Source of the DNA: Eubacterium sp. 1001713B170207_170306_E7
GTDB taxonomy: Bacteria; Bacillota; Clostridia; Eubacteriales; Eubacteriaceae
Length of the DNA: 64,000 nucleotides
Assembly (NCBI RefSeq): GCF_015547515.1
Contig: NZ_JADMVE010000003.1
Coordinates: 310,001-374,000, forward strand
Reading direction: 5' to 3'
The notes beneath the pieces are model-generated. The model searched no databases, was not told where the DNA came from, and was given only the letters and a program-made list of their open reading frames with translations. Shown here in pieces: positions 18,004 through 26,373 of the stretch (within the stretch, counting starts at the first letter, position 1; the number at the start of each line of letters is the position of its first letter). The position numbers were made by a program, and so were the translations under genes.

Positions 18004-19281
18004 ATGACAGAAAATTTTATCTTTTCCGGTCATGACACGGTGGCGCTGGCAAAGCAGTATGGCACACCGCTTTATGTGATGAGCGAAGATATTTTAAGAG
18101 CCAACATCAACCGCATTAAGGCGGCCTTTGAATCGGCCAATGCGGACTATGATGTGAACTATGCCGGTAAAACCTTTTTAAACATGGGAATGTGCCGGAT
18201 TGTGGCAAGTGAGGGCATCTCTCTGGATGTGGCCTCAGGCGGGGAACTCTATACCGCTGTAAAAAGTGGTTTCAATCCTGCCCGGATCTGCTTTCACGGC
18301 AGCAACAAGAATCAGGCGGAGCTGGAGATGGCCCTTGGCTATAAGGTAGGCCGCATCGTGATCGACAGCGAATGGGAGCTGGAACGGCTGCGCCTTCTGA
18401 CAGACGAGCTGGAACAGTCGGTCAAGGTGCTGTTTCGGGTATCACCAGGCATCGAGGCCCATACCCACGAGCTCATACAGACAGGAAAGATTGATTCCAA
18501 GTTTGGCCTGCCGCTGAGCCAGGCCCGTGAAATTATCGGCCGCACAAAGGACATGAGCTATGTGGAGGCTGTGGGGATCCACTGCCATATTGGCTCCCAG
18601 ATTGCCGATGAAAAGCCTTTTTTACTGGCGTCAGAGGTTATGCTCGATCTTTATAAGGCATTGCTTTCTGATGGGCTGAATCTGACAGAGATCAACCTGG
18701 GCGGGGGTTTTGGCATCCCTTACCTGCCCGACGATCCCAGCTTTGACGTCACCAATTATATTCCTAAAATGGTGGATCATATGCGTGAGATGTCTGCACA
18801 GCGGGAGGTTCCCATGCCTAAAATTGTCGTGGAGCCTGGCCGTTCTCTTGCGGCGCCGGCAGGTATTACACTGTATACGGTCGGCACCGTCAAAGAGATT
18901 CCAGGTCTGAAAAAGTACGTGAGCGTGGATGGGGGCATGGCAGATAATCCGCGCCCGGCCCTTTATGGGGCAGACTACAATGCTGTAATCTGTAATAAGC
19001 CACAGGACGAAGCGTTGATGGAGGTGGTAACCGTCAGCGGCAAGGCCTGTGAGACCGATACCCTCATCAAGTCCATTAAGCTGGCGTCACCTCAGCCGGG
19101 TGATACGCTGGCAGTGCTTCATACCGGAGCTTATAATTATTCAATGGCCAGCAATTATAACCGTCTCAGAAGACCGGCTGTTGTCCTCTTAAAAGGGGAC
19201 CGGTCCGAAATTCTGGTTGAACGTGAAAGCTTTGAAGACCTGGTCCGAAATGACCGGATTCCTTCCTGGTTAGAGGACTGA
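18004..19281 (+). CDS. lysA: Diaminopimelate decarboxylase
   Basis: LysA decarboxylates meso-diaminopimelate to L-lysine with pyridoxal phosphate. The 425-residue protein has the PLP lysine at residue 55 in NYAGKTF, the phosphate-binding glycine stretch INLGGGFGIPY, the EPGRSL motif, and the C-terminal active-site cysteine segment SGKACETDTL and HTGAYNYSMASNYN. AAGGAGAAACTG precedes the ATG. A 107-base gap before it, with a small CTGTG/CACAG hairpin near 17926-17940, suggests separate transcription from the NUDIX gene, though I see no clear promoter. Confidence 0.95.
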   Translation: MTENFIFSGHDTVALAKQYGTPLYVMSEDILRANINRIKAAFESANADYDVNYAGKTFLNMGMCRIVASEGISLDVASGGELYTAVKSGFNPARICFHGSNKNQAELEMALGYKVGRIVIDSEWELERLRLLTDELEQSVKVLFRVSPGIEAHTHELIQTGKIDSKFGLPLSQAREIIGRTKDMSYVEAVGIHCHIGSQIADEKPFLLASEVMLDLYKALLSDGLNLTEINLGGGFGIPYLPDDPSFDVTNYIPKMVDHMREMSAQREVPMPKIVVEPGRSLAAPAGITLYTVGTVKEIPGLKKYVSVDGGMADNPRPALYGADYNAVICNKPQDEALMEVVTVSGKACETDTLIKSIKLASPQPGDTLAVLHTGAYNYSMASNYNRLRRPAVVLLKGDRSEILVERESFEDLVRNDRIPSWLED

Positions 19282-19283
19282 TT

Positions 19284-19919
19284 ATGTTTAGCGCGAGTTA
19301 TTTTATCAACCTGCTGCTGAGCCTGCCGGGGATTCTGGTGGCCATTTCTTTCCATGAAATGGCCCACGGCTACGCGGCAGATGCAATGGGTGACCCGACC
19401 CCCAAGCTGGCAGGCCGCCTGACCGTCAACCCGCTTAAGCACATTGACCCCATTGGCTTTATCAGCATGCTGCTTTTCCGGTTTGGCTGGGCCAAGCCCG
19501 TGCCGGTCAACCCGAATAATTTTAAGAGCCACCGGAAGGGGATTATTGTTGTCAGCCTGGCGGGCTGCTTCACCAATCTTTTACTGGGATTTATTTCGCT
19601 CATTGCGATCTATGCGGTTTCGCCCTTTGCCAATGTGTACCTGCTCCAGATTCTGCAGTATATGTACCTGTACAACTTGATGTTCGCGGTCTTTAACCTC
19701 ATTCCCATACCGCCCCTTGATGGCTCTCAGATTCTGGCCGAATTTCTGCCCTATAACGCGAAACAGAAATTCTACCAGTTCTCACGCTATGGGATGATTA
19801 TCCTGCTGCTGCTGGTTGTGTTCAATGTATTCGGCCTGATTATCACCCCCATCATCAATGGGATCGATGGGTTGTTCAGAATGATACTAAACCCACTTTT
19901 TTTAATGCTTTGGTCATAA
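19284..19919 (+). CDS. Site-2 protease family (M50) membrane metalloprotease
   Basis: A 211-residue membrane protein with the zinc motif HEMAH at residues 24-28 inside the first hydrophobic region and the third ligand region NLIPIPPLDGSQI near residue 140. About five or six hydrophobic segments are present, and no PDZ or CBS domain. This short type (YwhC-like) is widespread in Firmicutes beside scpAB; substrates are unknown. It starts two bases after lysA and ends one base before scpA, so it is part of the operon. Confidence 0.9.
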   Translation: MFSASYFINLLLSLPGILVAISFHEMAHGYAADAMGDPTPKLAGRLTVNPLKHIDPIGFISMLLFRFGWAKPVPVNPNNFKSHRKGIIVVSLAGCFTNLLLGFISLIAIYAVSPFANVYLLQILQYMYLYNLMFAVFNLIPIPPLDGSQILAEFLPYNAKQKFYQFSRYGMIILLLLVVFNVFGLIITPIINGIDGLFRMILNPLFLMLWS

Positions 19920-19920
19920 A

Positions 19921-20652
19921 ATGAATAGTTATGAAGTCAGCTTAGAGAAATTTGAAGGTCCTCTGGACCTTCTCATTCATTTAATTCAAAAAAACAAAAT
20001 TGATATTTACGATATTCCCATCGCGGAGATCACCAACCAGTATCTGGCCCATATCGAGAAGTGGCGTGAGCTCGATATGGAGGTTGCCAGTGAGTTTGTG
20101 GTCATGGCCTCCAAGCTTTTGGAAATCAAGTCCAGAATGCTTCTGCCAAGAGCAAAGGATGAGGAAGAGGACGAGGAAGACCTGAAAGAAAAACTGGTGC
20201 GCCAGCTCATTGAGTACAAAATCTTTAAAAATATCAGCACCTATCTGGAAGAACGTGAGTGCACCGAGCTTCACGCGGTCTACAAGGACCCGGAATACAT
20301 ACCGGTTATGAACCAGGACGCGGAGGTTGAGATCAACCCTGAGGATATTTTTAAGGCATACTCCAATATATTTTCCCTATACAACGATGAGATTGAGTTC
20401 AAGGACTTTTCTCAGGAGATTGTAAGGGAAGTTTTTACTGTGGAGGAAAAAATAGAATACATCGAGGGCCAGTTTGAGCTCAATCGTTCCGGCGAGCTTC
20501 ATTTTTCAGAGCTGTTCAGAAAAAAAGTGAGCCGGGGTGAGGTTGTGGTCACCTTTCTGGCGCTTTTGGAAATGTATAAAATTAACAACATACGGCTTTT
20601 TCAGAACCGTGTATTTCAGGAAATTATCATCAGACAGAGGACAGAGGAATAA
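19921..20652 (+). CDS. scpA: Segregation and condensation protein A
   Basis: ScpA is the kleisin that bridges the SMC heads in bacterial condensin. The 243-residue protein has the N-terminal YEVSLEKFEGPLDLLIHLIQ signature and KIDIYDIPIAEITNQY, a central acidic stretch (about residues 78-92) and the C-terminal winged-helix region. scpB follows without a gap. Confidence 0.96.
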   Translation: MNSYEVSLEKFEGPLDLLIHLIQKNKIDIYDIPIAEITNQYLAHIEKWRELDMEVASEFVVMASKLLEIKSRMLLPRAKDEEEDEEDLKEKLVRQLIEYKIFKNISTYLEERECTELHAVYKDPEYIPVMNQDAEVEINPEDIFKAYSNIFSLYNDEIEFKDFSQEIVREVFTVEEKIEYIEGQFELNRSGELHFSELFRKKVSRGEVVVTFLALLEMYKINNIRLFQNRVFQEIIIRQRTEE

Positions 20653-21264
20653 ATGCAGGAACTTTCAAAAAGCAATAAAAAGCGTTTAAAGGGAATCATC
20701 GAGGGCATTCTGTTTGCCGCCGGCGAGCCCGTCGCGCTGCGTGAGCTTGAAAAGGCGATGGAGCTGGATGGGAACACCATTCAGGAGCTTATGTCAGAGC
20801 TGGAAAAGGACTACGGCGGCGTGGAAAGGGGCCTGCGTCTGGTACAGGTGAACAAAACCTGGCAGCTGTCCACAAAGCCCGAGCATTACGATTTTATTAA
20901 GCAGGTGCTGGGGCAGCAGGAGGCTTCAGGCCTGTCCAAGGCGGCTCTGGAGACCCTTTCCATTATCGCCTACCGCCAGCCGATCACCCGTATTGACATT
21001 GACAACCTGAGAGGGGTCAGCTCCAACAGCTCGGTTCAGCGTCTCCTTGACCGGGGACTGATCAAGGAGGCGGGCCGGATGGAGGCGCCGGGCCGCCCGA
21101 TTCTCTATAAAACAACACCCGCCTTCTTAAAGACCGTCCAATTGAAGCGTATCGAGGATTTGCCGGACTTTAAACAGTTTGCCGAGGGTGAACAGCAGAA
21201 ATTTGAGATCGCCGCTTCTACGGCAGAAAATATGGAAATTAACACAGTTGAGGAAATGAATTGA
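20653..21264 (+). CDS. scpB: Segregation and condensation protein B
   Basis: ScpB dimerises and binds ScpA in the SMC condensin complex. The 203-residue protein has the two winged-helix domains, with EGILFAAGEPV near the start and SKAALETLSIIAYRQPITR near residue 96, both family signatures. Its stop overlaps the TTG start of the pseudouridine synthase gene. Confidence 0.95.
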   Translation: MQELSKSNKKRLKGIIEGILFAAGEPVALRELEKAMELDGNTIQELMSELEKDYGGVERGLRLVQVNKTWQLSTKPEHYDFIKQVLGQQEASGLSKAALETLSIIAYRQPITRIDIDNLRGVSSNSSVQRLLDRGLIKEAGRMEAPGRPILYKTTPAFLKTVQLKRIEDLPDFKQFAEGEQQKFEIAASTAENMEINTVEEMN

Positions 21265-21986
21265 GATTACAGAAATATATGGCCCAGTGCGGCGTTGCCT
21301 CAAGGCGTAAATCAGAGGAGCTCATTGCCGCCGGCAGAGTGTGTGTCAACGGTGAGACCGTGCTGACCCCTGGTTTTCAGGTAAACCCAGGCGTTGATAC
21401 GGTTACGGTAAACGGCAAAGCCATTGCCGAGGATCAGAAAATTTATGTGCTGCTGAATAAGCCCAAGGGCGTGGTATCCACCTCGGCAGACCGCCATGCG
21501 GATCAGACCGTCATGGACCTGCTGCCTGTCAGGGAGCGGCTGTTTACGGTGGGACGGCTGGATAAGGATACGGAGGGCCTGCTGATTTTAACCAATGATG
21601 GCGACCTGACCTTCCGTCTGACCCATCCCAGCCATGAGTTTGATAAGGTTTATGAGGGGCTTGTAAAGGGCATCCCCGCTGCGGATGAGCTGAGGCGTTT
21701 TGCCGAGGGGGTTGAGATCGAAGAAGACGACCACACCCTGCACACCACTGCGCCTGCCTCTGTGCAGGTTTTAAAGACCTACAGAAGCACAGCCCTGCTT
21801 CAAATGACCATTCACGAGGGAAGAAAACGGCAGATTCGCAAAATGTGCGCGGCCATTCACCATCCGGTCATTCACCTCAAGCGGGTCGCCATTGGCAGCA
21901 TCACCTTAAAGGGATTGAAGGCTGGTGAATGGCGTTATCTTACAGAGGAAGAAATACGTTATCTGAGGGGAGAAAAAGATGATTAA
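21261..21986 (+). CDS. rluB: Pseudouridine synthase RluB family
   Basis: A 241-residue RsuA/RluB-type pseudouridine synthase acting on 23S rRNA. It has an N-terminal S4 RNA-binding domain (RLQKYMAQCGVASRRKSEEL) and the catalytic segment GRLDKDTEGLLILTNDGD, where the Asp of RLD is the nucleophile. The C-terminal KRQIRKMCAAIHHPV stretch also fits. It starts at TTG inside the end of scpB. The scpA-scpB-rluB order is standard in Firmicutes and favours RluB over RsuA. Confidence 0.92.
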   Translation: MRLQKYMAQCGVASRRKSEELIAAGRVCVNGETVLTPGFQVNPGVDTVTVNGKAIAEDQKIYVLLNKPKGVVSTSADRHADQTVMDLLPVRERLFTVGRLDKDTEGLLILTNDGDLTFRLTHPSHEFDKVYEGLVKGIPAADELRRFAEGVEIEEDDHTLHTTAPASVQVLKTYRSTALLQMTIHEGRKRQIRKMCAAIHHPVIHLKRVAIGSITLKGLKAGEWRYLTEEEIRYLRGEKDD

Positions 21987-22374
21987 GATTGTGATTCCTA
22001 AAAGCTTTGAGGTGGTCGCCCCGTATTTTAAGGCGCCAGAGCACAAGCGGAGCCTTTATATGACGGCCATGGATGGCGATGTACTTCTTGCCGTGGCCCG
22101 TTTTATGGTAAAAGGGGAGACGGCAGAGCTTTACGATATTATAAAGGTTGAGCCGGAGGTGCCCATGGCAGTACTGGATGGCCTGATCCGCACGACCCTG
22201 TTCCAGGCAGCCGAGCTGGGCTGTGAAGCCTGCCGGGTTTACAATGTGCCGGATGGACTGAAGTCCTACTTTGCGGGTCACCAGTTCAGGGACTGCGGCG
22301 ACTACATCGGCCATGACGCTTATGTCAATGAGTTTTTTAAGCCATGCCCGGGGTGTGCCGGTGCCGTCGATTAA
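21979..22374 (+). CDS. Conserved hypothetical protein, possibly a divergent acetyltransferase fold
   Basis: A 131-residue protein I do not recognise as a named family. The order of short strands and helices, with LIRTTLFQAAELGCEACRVYN in the middle, weakly recalls a GNAT acetyltransferase with a degraded acetyl-CoA site. It ends in FFKPCPGCAGAVD, with a Cys-Pro-Gly-Cys pair. The gene overlaps rluB by eight bases and is overlapped by the proposed start of mnmM, so it belongs to the operon. That arrangement and a clean frame support it as real. Confidence 0.65.
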   Translation: MIKIVIPKSFEVVAPYFKAPEHKRSLYMTAMDGDVLLAVARFMVKGETAELYDIIKVEPEVPMAVLDGLIRTTLFQAAELGCEACRVYNVPDGLKSYFAGHQFRDCGDYIGHDAYVNEFFKPCPGCAGAVD

Positions 22375-22939
22375 TGATTTCAGGAGAGTGACCTTGCTGG
22401 CAGGGGCCATGATGGCCGGGCATTTACGGGAAGGGGATTCGGCCATCGACGCGACGGCCGGAACCGGCGCGGATACCTGTCTGCTGGCCCGGAGTGTCGG
22501 CGCATCTGGGAAGGTCTATGCCTTCGATATCCAGAAGGAAGCTCTGGAAGAAACAGAACAGCGCCTGTCGGCTGAGGGCTTAAGGGACCGTGTCCTGCTT
22601 TTTCACAGGGGCCATGAGGAAATGAAGTGTCTCCCGGAGCTCCGGCAGGATTCTAAAATTATGGGGATTATGTTTAATTTAGGGTATCTGCCTCATGGAG
22701 ACAAAGCCGTATATACAAAGACAGATACCACACTGGCAGCCCTTGAAAGCAGTGTGACGCTGCTGGCGCCAAAGGGCCTGCTCACACTCTGCCTGTACCG
22801 GCACCCCGCGGGCCTTGACGAGAGCAGGGCAGCAGAAAAATGGTGCGCACAGCTGGGAACAGGCTTTAATGTACATAAGCTTGAAACAATCAACAAAAAT
22901 AATCCGCCCTATCTAATTATGGTGGAAAAGACAAAATGA
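22361..22939 (+). CDS. mnmM: tRNA 5-aminomethyluridine methyltransferase MnmM (YtqB family)
   Basis: A class I SAM-dependent methyltransferase with DATAGTGADTCLLARSVG as the SAM loop, FNLGYLPHGDK as the catalytic signature and YRHPAG further on. This is the YtqB family; the Bacillus subtilis member is MnmM, which methylates the wobble uridine modification of tRNA. The start is uncertain: GTG at 22361 gives about 192 residues, the family length, whereas an upstream ATG at 22271 would read 30 unlikely residues across the previous gene. The next gene overlaps its last codon. Confidence 0.8.
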   Translation: MPSINDFRRVTLLAGAMMAGHLREGDSAIDATAGTGADTCLLARSVGASGKVYAFDIQKEALEETEQRLSAEGLRDRVLLFHRGHEEMKCLPELRQDSKIMGIMFNLGYLPHGDKAVYTKTDTTLAALESSVTLLAPKGLLTLCLYRHPAGLDESRAAEKWCAQLGTGFNVHKLETINKNNPPYLIMVEKTK

Positions 22940-23874
22940 GGCAGATAACGGAAATGAACCAATCGGATACGAAACATGATAGCAAACCGGAACTAAGGGA
23001 TATTTTTGCAGAGATTAAAGAGCGCTACAAGGACCTGAGCAAAAGCCATAAAAAAATTGCGGCCTTTGTGATGAAGAATTATGAGAAGGCTCCCGACATG
23101 TCTGCCATCAAGGTGGCGCAGCATGTAAAAGTCAGCGAAGCGACGGTGGTGCGCTTTGCGCTCTCTTTGGGCTATGAGGGTTACCCGGAGTTCAGAAAGG
23201 CGCTTAAAAATGAAATAAACAGCAAATTAACGACCATCGAGCGTATCAATATGACCCTGGGTGACGAAGAAAAAGAGAAGCTGATGCAGCGCTCTGTGGC
23301 CGCGGTGCTCAAAAGCGACATCAAGAGCATTAACGGCACCCTTGAAGCCTTTGACTATGATGCGCTCAAAGAGTGCGTGGACCTGATCCGCGGTGCGGGC
23401 AAGGTGGTCATTATCGGCTTTAGAACGACCAGTCTGCTCACCGAGCACCTGGGCTACTATCTGAACCTGATCTTAGATGATGTCCGGGTGATCAACCACG
23501 GTGTAACCGACGTGTATGAGCATTTGATCAAAATCGGCGAGGGCGACGTGGTCATTGCCATGAGCTTTCCGCGCTACGCCCAGAAAACCTATGAAGCGAT
23601 ACAATTTCTTAAGAACCGGGGGCCCAGGATCATCACCATATCGGACAGCGAGCACGCTCCCATCAATGAGTTTGCAGACTACAAGCTGATTGCGAAGAGC
23701 AATGTCTATTCCTTTGTGGATTCTCTGGTGGCGCCCTTAAGTCTGATTAACGCACTGGTCGTGGCAGTGGGCTTTAAAAATATCAAAGAGACAAAACAGA
23801 CCTTTAACGAGCTCGAGGAAATCTGGAAAGAGCATTATATTTATACCGGCGACGAGTTCGTCAAGGATCTATAG
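22936..23874 (+). CDS. MurR/RpiR family transcriptional regulator
   Basis: A 312-residue regulator with an N-terminal RpiR helix-turn-helix domain (about residues 20-95, with VAQHVKVSEATVVRFALSLGY) and a C-terminal SIS domain (about 140-270, with GKVVIIGFRTTSLL and AMSFPRYAQKTYE) that binds phosphosugars. RpiR proteins control sugar or amino sugar catabolism. Here the neighbours are housekeeping genes, so the target is not evident; it overlaps mnmM by four bases and is followed by a flavoprotein gene. Confidence 0.9.
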   Translation: MRQITEMNQSDTKHDSKPELRDIFAEIKERYKDLSKSHKKIAAFVMKNYEKAPDMSAIKVAQHVKVSEATVVRFALSLGYEGYPEFRKALKNEINSKLTTIERINMTLGDEEKEKLMQRSVAAVLKSDIKSINGTLEAFDYDALKECVDLIRGAGKVVIIGFRTTSLLTEHLGYYLNLILDDVRVINHGVTDVYEHLIKIGEGDVVIAMSFPRYAQKTYEAIQFLKNRGPRIITISDSEHAPINEFADYKLIAKSNVYSFVDSLVAPLSLINALVVAVGFKNIKETKQTFNELEEIWKEHYIYTGDEFVKDL

Positions 23875-23882
23875 GAGAGAGT

Positions 23883-25121
23883 ATGAAAAAAACAGCCATT
23901 ATCGGCGGCGGCCCCGCCGGGATGACCGCGGCCATTGCCGCACTGCGCTCAGGCCAGCAGGTGGATCTTTATGACCAGAATGAAAAACTGGGCAAAAAGC
24001 TTTACATTACCGGAAAGGGCCGGTGTAACCTGACCAACCACTGCGATATCAGCGAATTTTTTGACAGCATTGTCACCAATAAGAATTTTCTTTATTCAGC
24101 CCTTTACACCTTTACCAATGATGCGTTTATGGAAATGATGGAAGAAAACGGCTGTCCCCTCAAGGTTGAACGGGGAGAGCGGGTCTTTCCAAAAAGTGAC
24201 AAGTCCAGCGACATTATCAAAACCTTCAGAAAAATTCTGGAGCGTGAGGGGGCGCAGGTTTATCTGAACCACCGCATCGCAGCCATTGAGACCGGAGAAG
24301 ACAGCGACGGAAAAAGAGTTACCGGTATCCGGCTGGAAAATGGAAGGGTCGAAAATTATGACCGGATCATTCTGGCCACTGGCGGAAGAAGCTATCTCTC
24401 AACCGGCTCGGATGGTTCGGGCTTTAAAATGGCCAGAGAGCTTGGCCACCGGGTGACTCCCCTGAGGCCGTCGCTGGTGGGCGTCAATATTCAGGAGGCC
24501 TGGGTGCCGGAGCTGCAGGGCCTTTCACTGCGCAATGTGGGCCTGACCATGAAAAAGGGTAAAAAGAAGGTCCGGTATGAGGCAGGTGAGATGCTCTTTA
24601 CGCATTTTGGTGTCTCCGGTCCGCTGGTACTTACCATGAGCGCCTTTATGAAGCCGCCCTGTGAGGATTATACCCTGACCATTGATCTGAAGCCTGCTCT
24701 CAGCATGGAACAGATGGATGCCCGGCTGCAGCGTGACTTTGAAAAATATCATAACAAGCATTTTATTAACAGCTTAGTGGATTTATTACCTTCAAAAATG
24801 ATTCCGGTTATGGTAAAATGTTCAGGTATTCCAGAGGATAAAAAGGTCAACCAGGTCACGCGGGAGGAACGCAGACACCTGGCGGAGCTTTTTAAGGGGC
24901 TGACCCTTCACGTGACATCCCTTCAGGATATCAATACCGCCATCATCACTTCGGGTGGTGTGGATGTCCGGGAGATCGACCCCAGTACAATGGAATCAAA
25001 ACTTGTCCGTGGGCTTTATTTTGCCGGCGAAATGATCGACGTCGACGCCCTCACAGGCGGGTTTAACATACAGATTGCCGCCAGCACCGGGTGGCTGGCA
25101 GGTTTATCGGAAGAAGGTTAA
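23883..25121 (+). CDS. NAD(P)/FAD-dependent oxidoreductase, HI0933/BaiN-like
   Basis: A 412-residue flavoprotein with the N-terminal FAD dinucleotide fold AIIGGGPAGMTAAIAAL, the family motif KKLYITGKGRCNLTN near residue 40, ILATGGRSYLSTGSDGSG in the middle, and GLYFAGEMIDVDALTGGFN at the C-terminus. This is the HI0933 (YhiN, BaiN) family. BaiN in Clostridium scindens has been linked to bile acid dehydroxylation, but most members sit beside cmk in housekeeping operons, as here, so I infer an unrelated general function. Confidence 0.9.
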   Translation: MKKTAIIGGGPAGMTAAIAALRSGQQVDLYDQNEKLGKKLYITGKGRCNLTNHCDISEFFDSIVTNKNFLYSALYTFTNDAFMEMMEENGCPLKVERGERVFPKSDKSSDIIKTFRKILEREGAQVYLNHRIAAIETGEDSDGKRVTGIRLENGRVENYDRIILATGGRSYLSTGSDGSGFKMARELGHRVTPLRPSLVGVNIQEAWVPELQGLSLRNVGLTMKKGKKKVRYEAGEMLFTHFGVSGPLVLTMSAFMKPPCEDYTLTIDLKPALSMEQMDARLQRDFEKYHNKHFINSLVDLLPSKMIPVMVKCSGIPEDKKVNQVTREERRHLAELFKGLTLHVTSLQDINTAIITSGGVDVREIDPSTMESKLVRGLYFAGEMIDVDALTGGFNIQIAASTGWLAGLSEEG

Positions 25122-25131
25122 GGAGAGCTTT

Positions 25132-25791
25132 ATGCAGATTGCAATTGACGGCCCTGCCGGGGCAGGAAAAAGTACCATTGCGAAAATAATTGCAAAGGAA
25201 TTGGGTATTCTTTATTTAGATACCGGCGCGATGTACCGGGCCATTACCTACGGTGTCTGGAAAAACAAAATGGATTTTTCGGATCAGAAGGCCATCGCGG
25301 ATTTTACCAGAAGGAACACCATTGATTTTAAGGGCGAGGATGTTTATTTAAGCGGCGAAAGGGTAACAGAAGAGATTCGACTGCCCATTGTCAGCAGGCA
25401 TACCTCGGATGTGGCCTGTATCGGCGAGGTCCGCAGACTGCTGGTCGAACAGCAGCAGAGCATCGCAGGCAGTCATTCGGTGATCATGGACGGCAGAGAT
25501 ATCGGGTCGGTGGTGCTCCCGGAGGCAGACTATAAGTTTTATCTGGATGCCAGCATTGACGAGCGCGCCAGACGGCGGGCCATCGAGCAGCAGGCCAGGG
25601 GAATCGAACAGGATTTTGACAGTATCCGCGAAAGCATTGCGGTGCGGGACTATAACGACAGCCACCGCGACGAGGGGCCATTAGTCTGTACCGAGGACGC
25701 TGTTGTGGTCGACACCACCGGCAAAAGCATTGACGAGGTCTGTCAGGTAATCCTAGAAAATATCCGGGGAGGAATGGCCCATGTTTTATAG
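25132..25791 (+). CDS. cmk: Cytidylate kinase
   Basis: Cmk phosphorylates CMP and dCMP. The 219-residue protein begins MQIAIDGPAGAGKSTIAK, with the P-loop at residues 7-14, and has YLDTGAMYRAITY, MDGRDIGSVVLPEADYKFYL and RDYNDSHRDEGPL, all family signatures. ATG 25132, behind AAGGAGAG, is chosen over an in-frame ATG at 25075 inside the preceding gene. It overlaps plsC by 11 bases. Confidence 0.96.
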   Translation: MQIAIDGPAGAGKSTIAKIIAKELGILYLDTGAMYRAITYGVWKNKMDFSDQKAIADFTRRNTIDFKGEDVYLSGERVTEEIRLPIVSRHTSDVACIGEVRRLLVEQQQSIAGSHSVIMDGRDIGSVVLPEADYKFYLDASIDERARRRAIEQQARGIEQDFDSIRESIAVRDYNDSHRDEGPLVCTEDAVVVDTTGKSIDEVCQVILENIRGGMAHVL

Positions 25792-26356
25792 ATTCGGCAG
25801 AGCCCTGATCAAGCTTTTAAATCTCATTTTGTATAACATCCAAGCAGAGGGTGAGGAGAACATTCCGGAGACTGGCGGTTTTGTCCTTTGTCCCAATCAT
25901 ATCAGCAATTATGACCCTCTGGCTGTGGCCACGCATATGAAGCGGCAGGTACATTTTATGGCCAAGGCCGAGCTCTATAAAAATTTTGTTTTTAAAAAGG
26001 TGATGCTGGCCTTAGGCACCATTCCTGTTGACCGGGGGAAGGTTTCACTGGAAACACTAAAGGAATCCTTAAGAGTTCTCAAAAACGGTGAGATTCTGGG
26101 CATTTTCCCGGAGGGAACCCGTGTAAAAAACGGCGAACGCAGGAAACCAATGGAGGGTTTTGTGGTATTTGCCCTGAAAACCAAGTCTCCCATCCTGCCG
26201 GTACACATTGAGGGTGAATACAAATTTAGAGGTAAAATAAACATAAAATTTGGAAAACCCATTGAATTAAACGAATATTATGGAAAAAAAGTGAAACCTG
26301 AAGAAATGTCAAAAATAAGTGAAAAAATTATGGACATTGTCTATGATTTACAATAA
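25781..26356 (+). CDS. plsC: 1-acyl-sn-glycerol-3-phosphate acyltransferase
   Basis: A 191-residue PlsC-family acyltransferase that acylates lysophosphatidate in membrane phospholipid synthesis. The catalytic HxxxxD motif is in NHISNYDPL (about residues 43-51) and the glycerol-phosphate-binding motif is FPEGTRVKNG near residue 109. An N-terminal hydrophobic stretch can anchor it to the membrane. The cmk-plsC-ispH order is common in Clostridia. Confidence 0.93.
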   Translation: MFYRFGRALIKLLNLILYNIQAEGEENIPETGGFVLCPNHISNYDPLAVATHMKRQVHFMAKAELYKNFVFKKVMLALGTIPVDRGKVSLETLKESLRVLKNGEILGIFPEGTRVKNGERRKPMEGFVVFALKTKSPILPVHIEGEYKFRGKINIKFGKPIELNEYYGKKVKPEEMSKISEKIMDIVYDLQ

Positions 26357-26373
26357 AATAATGGAGATAGACT

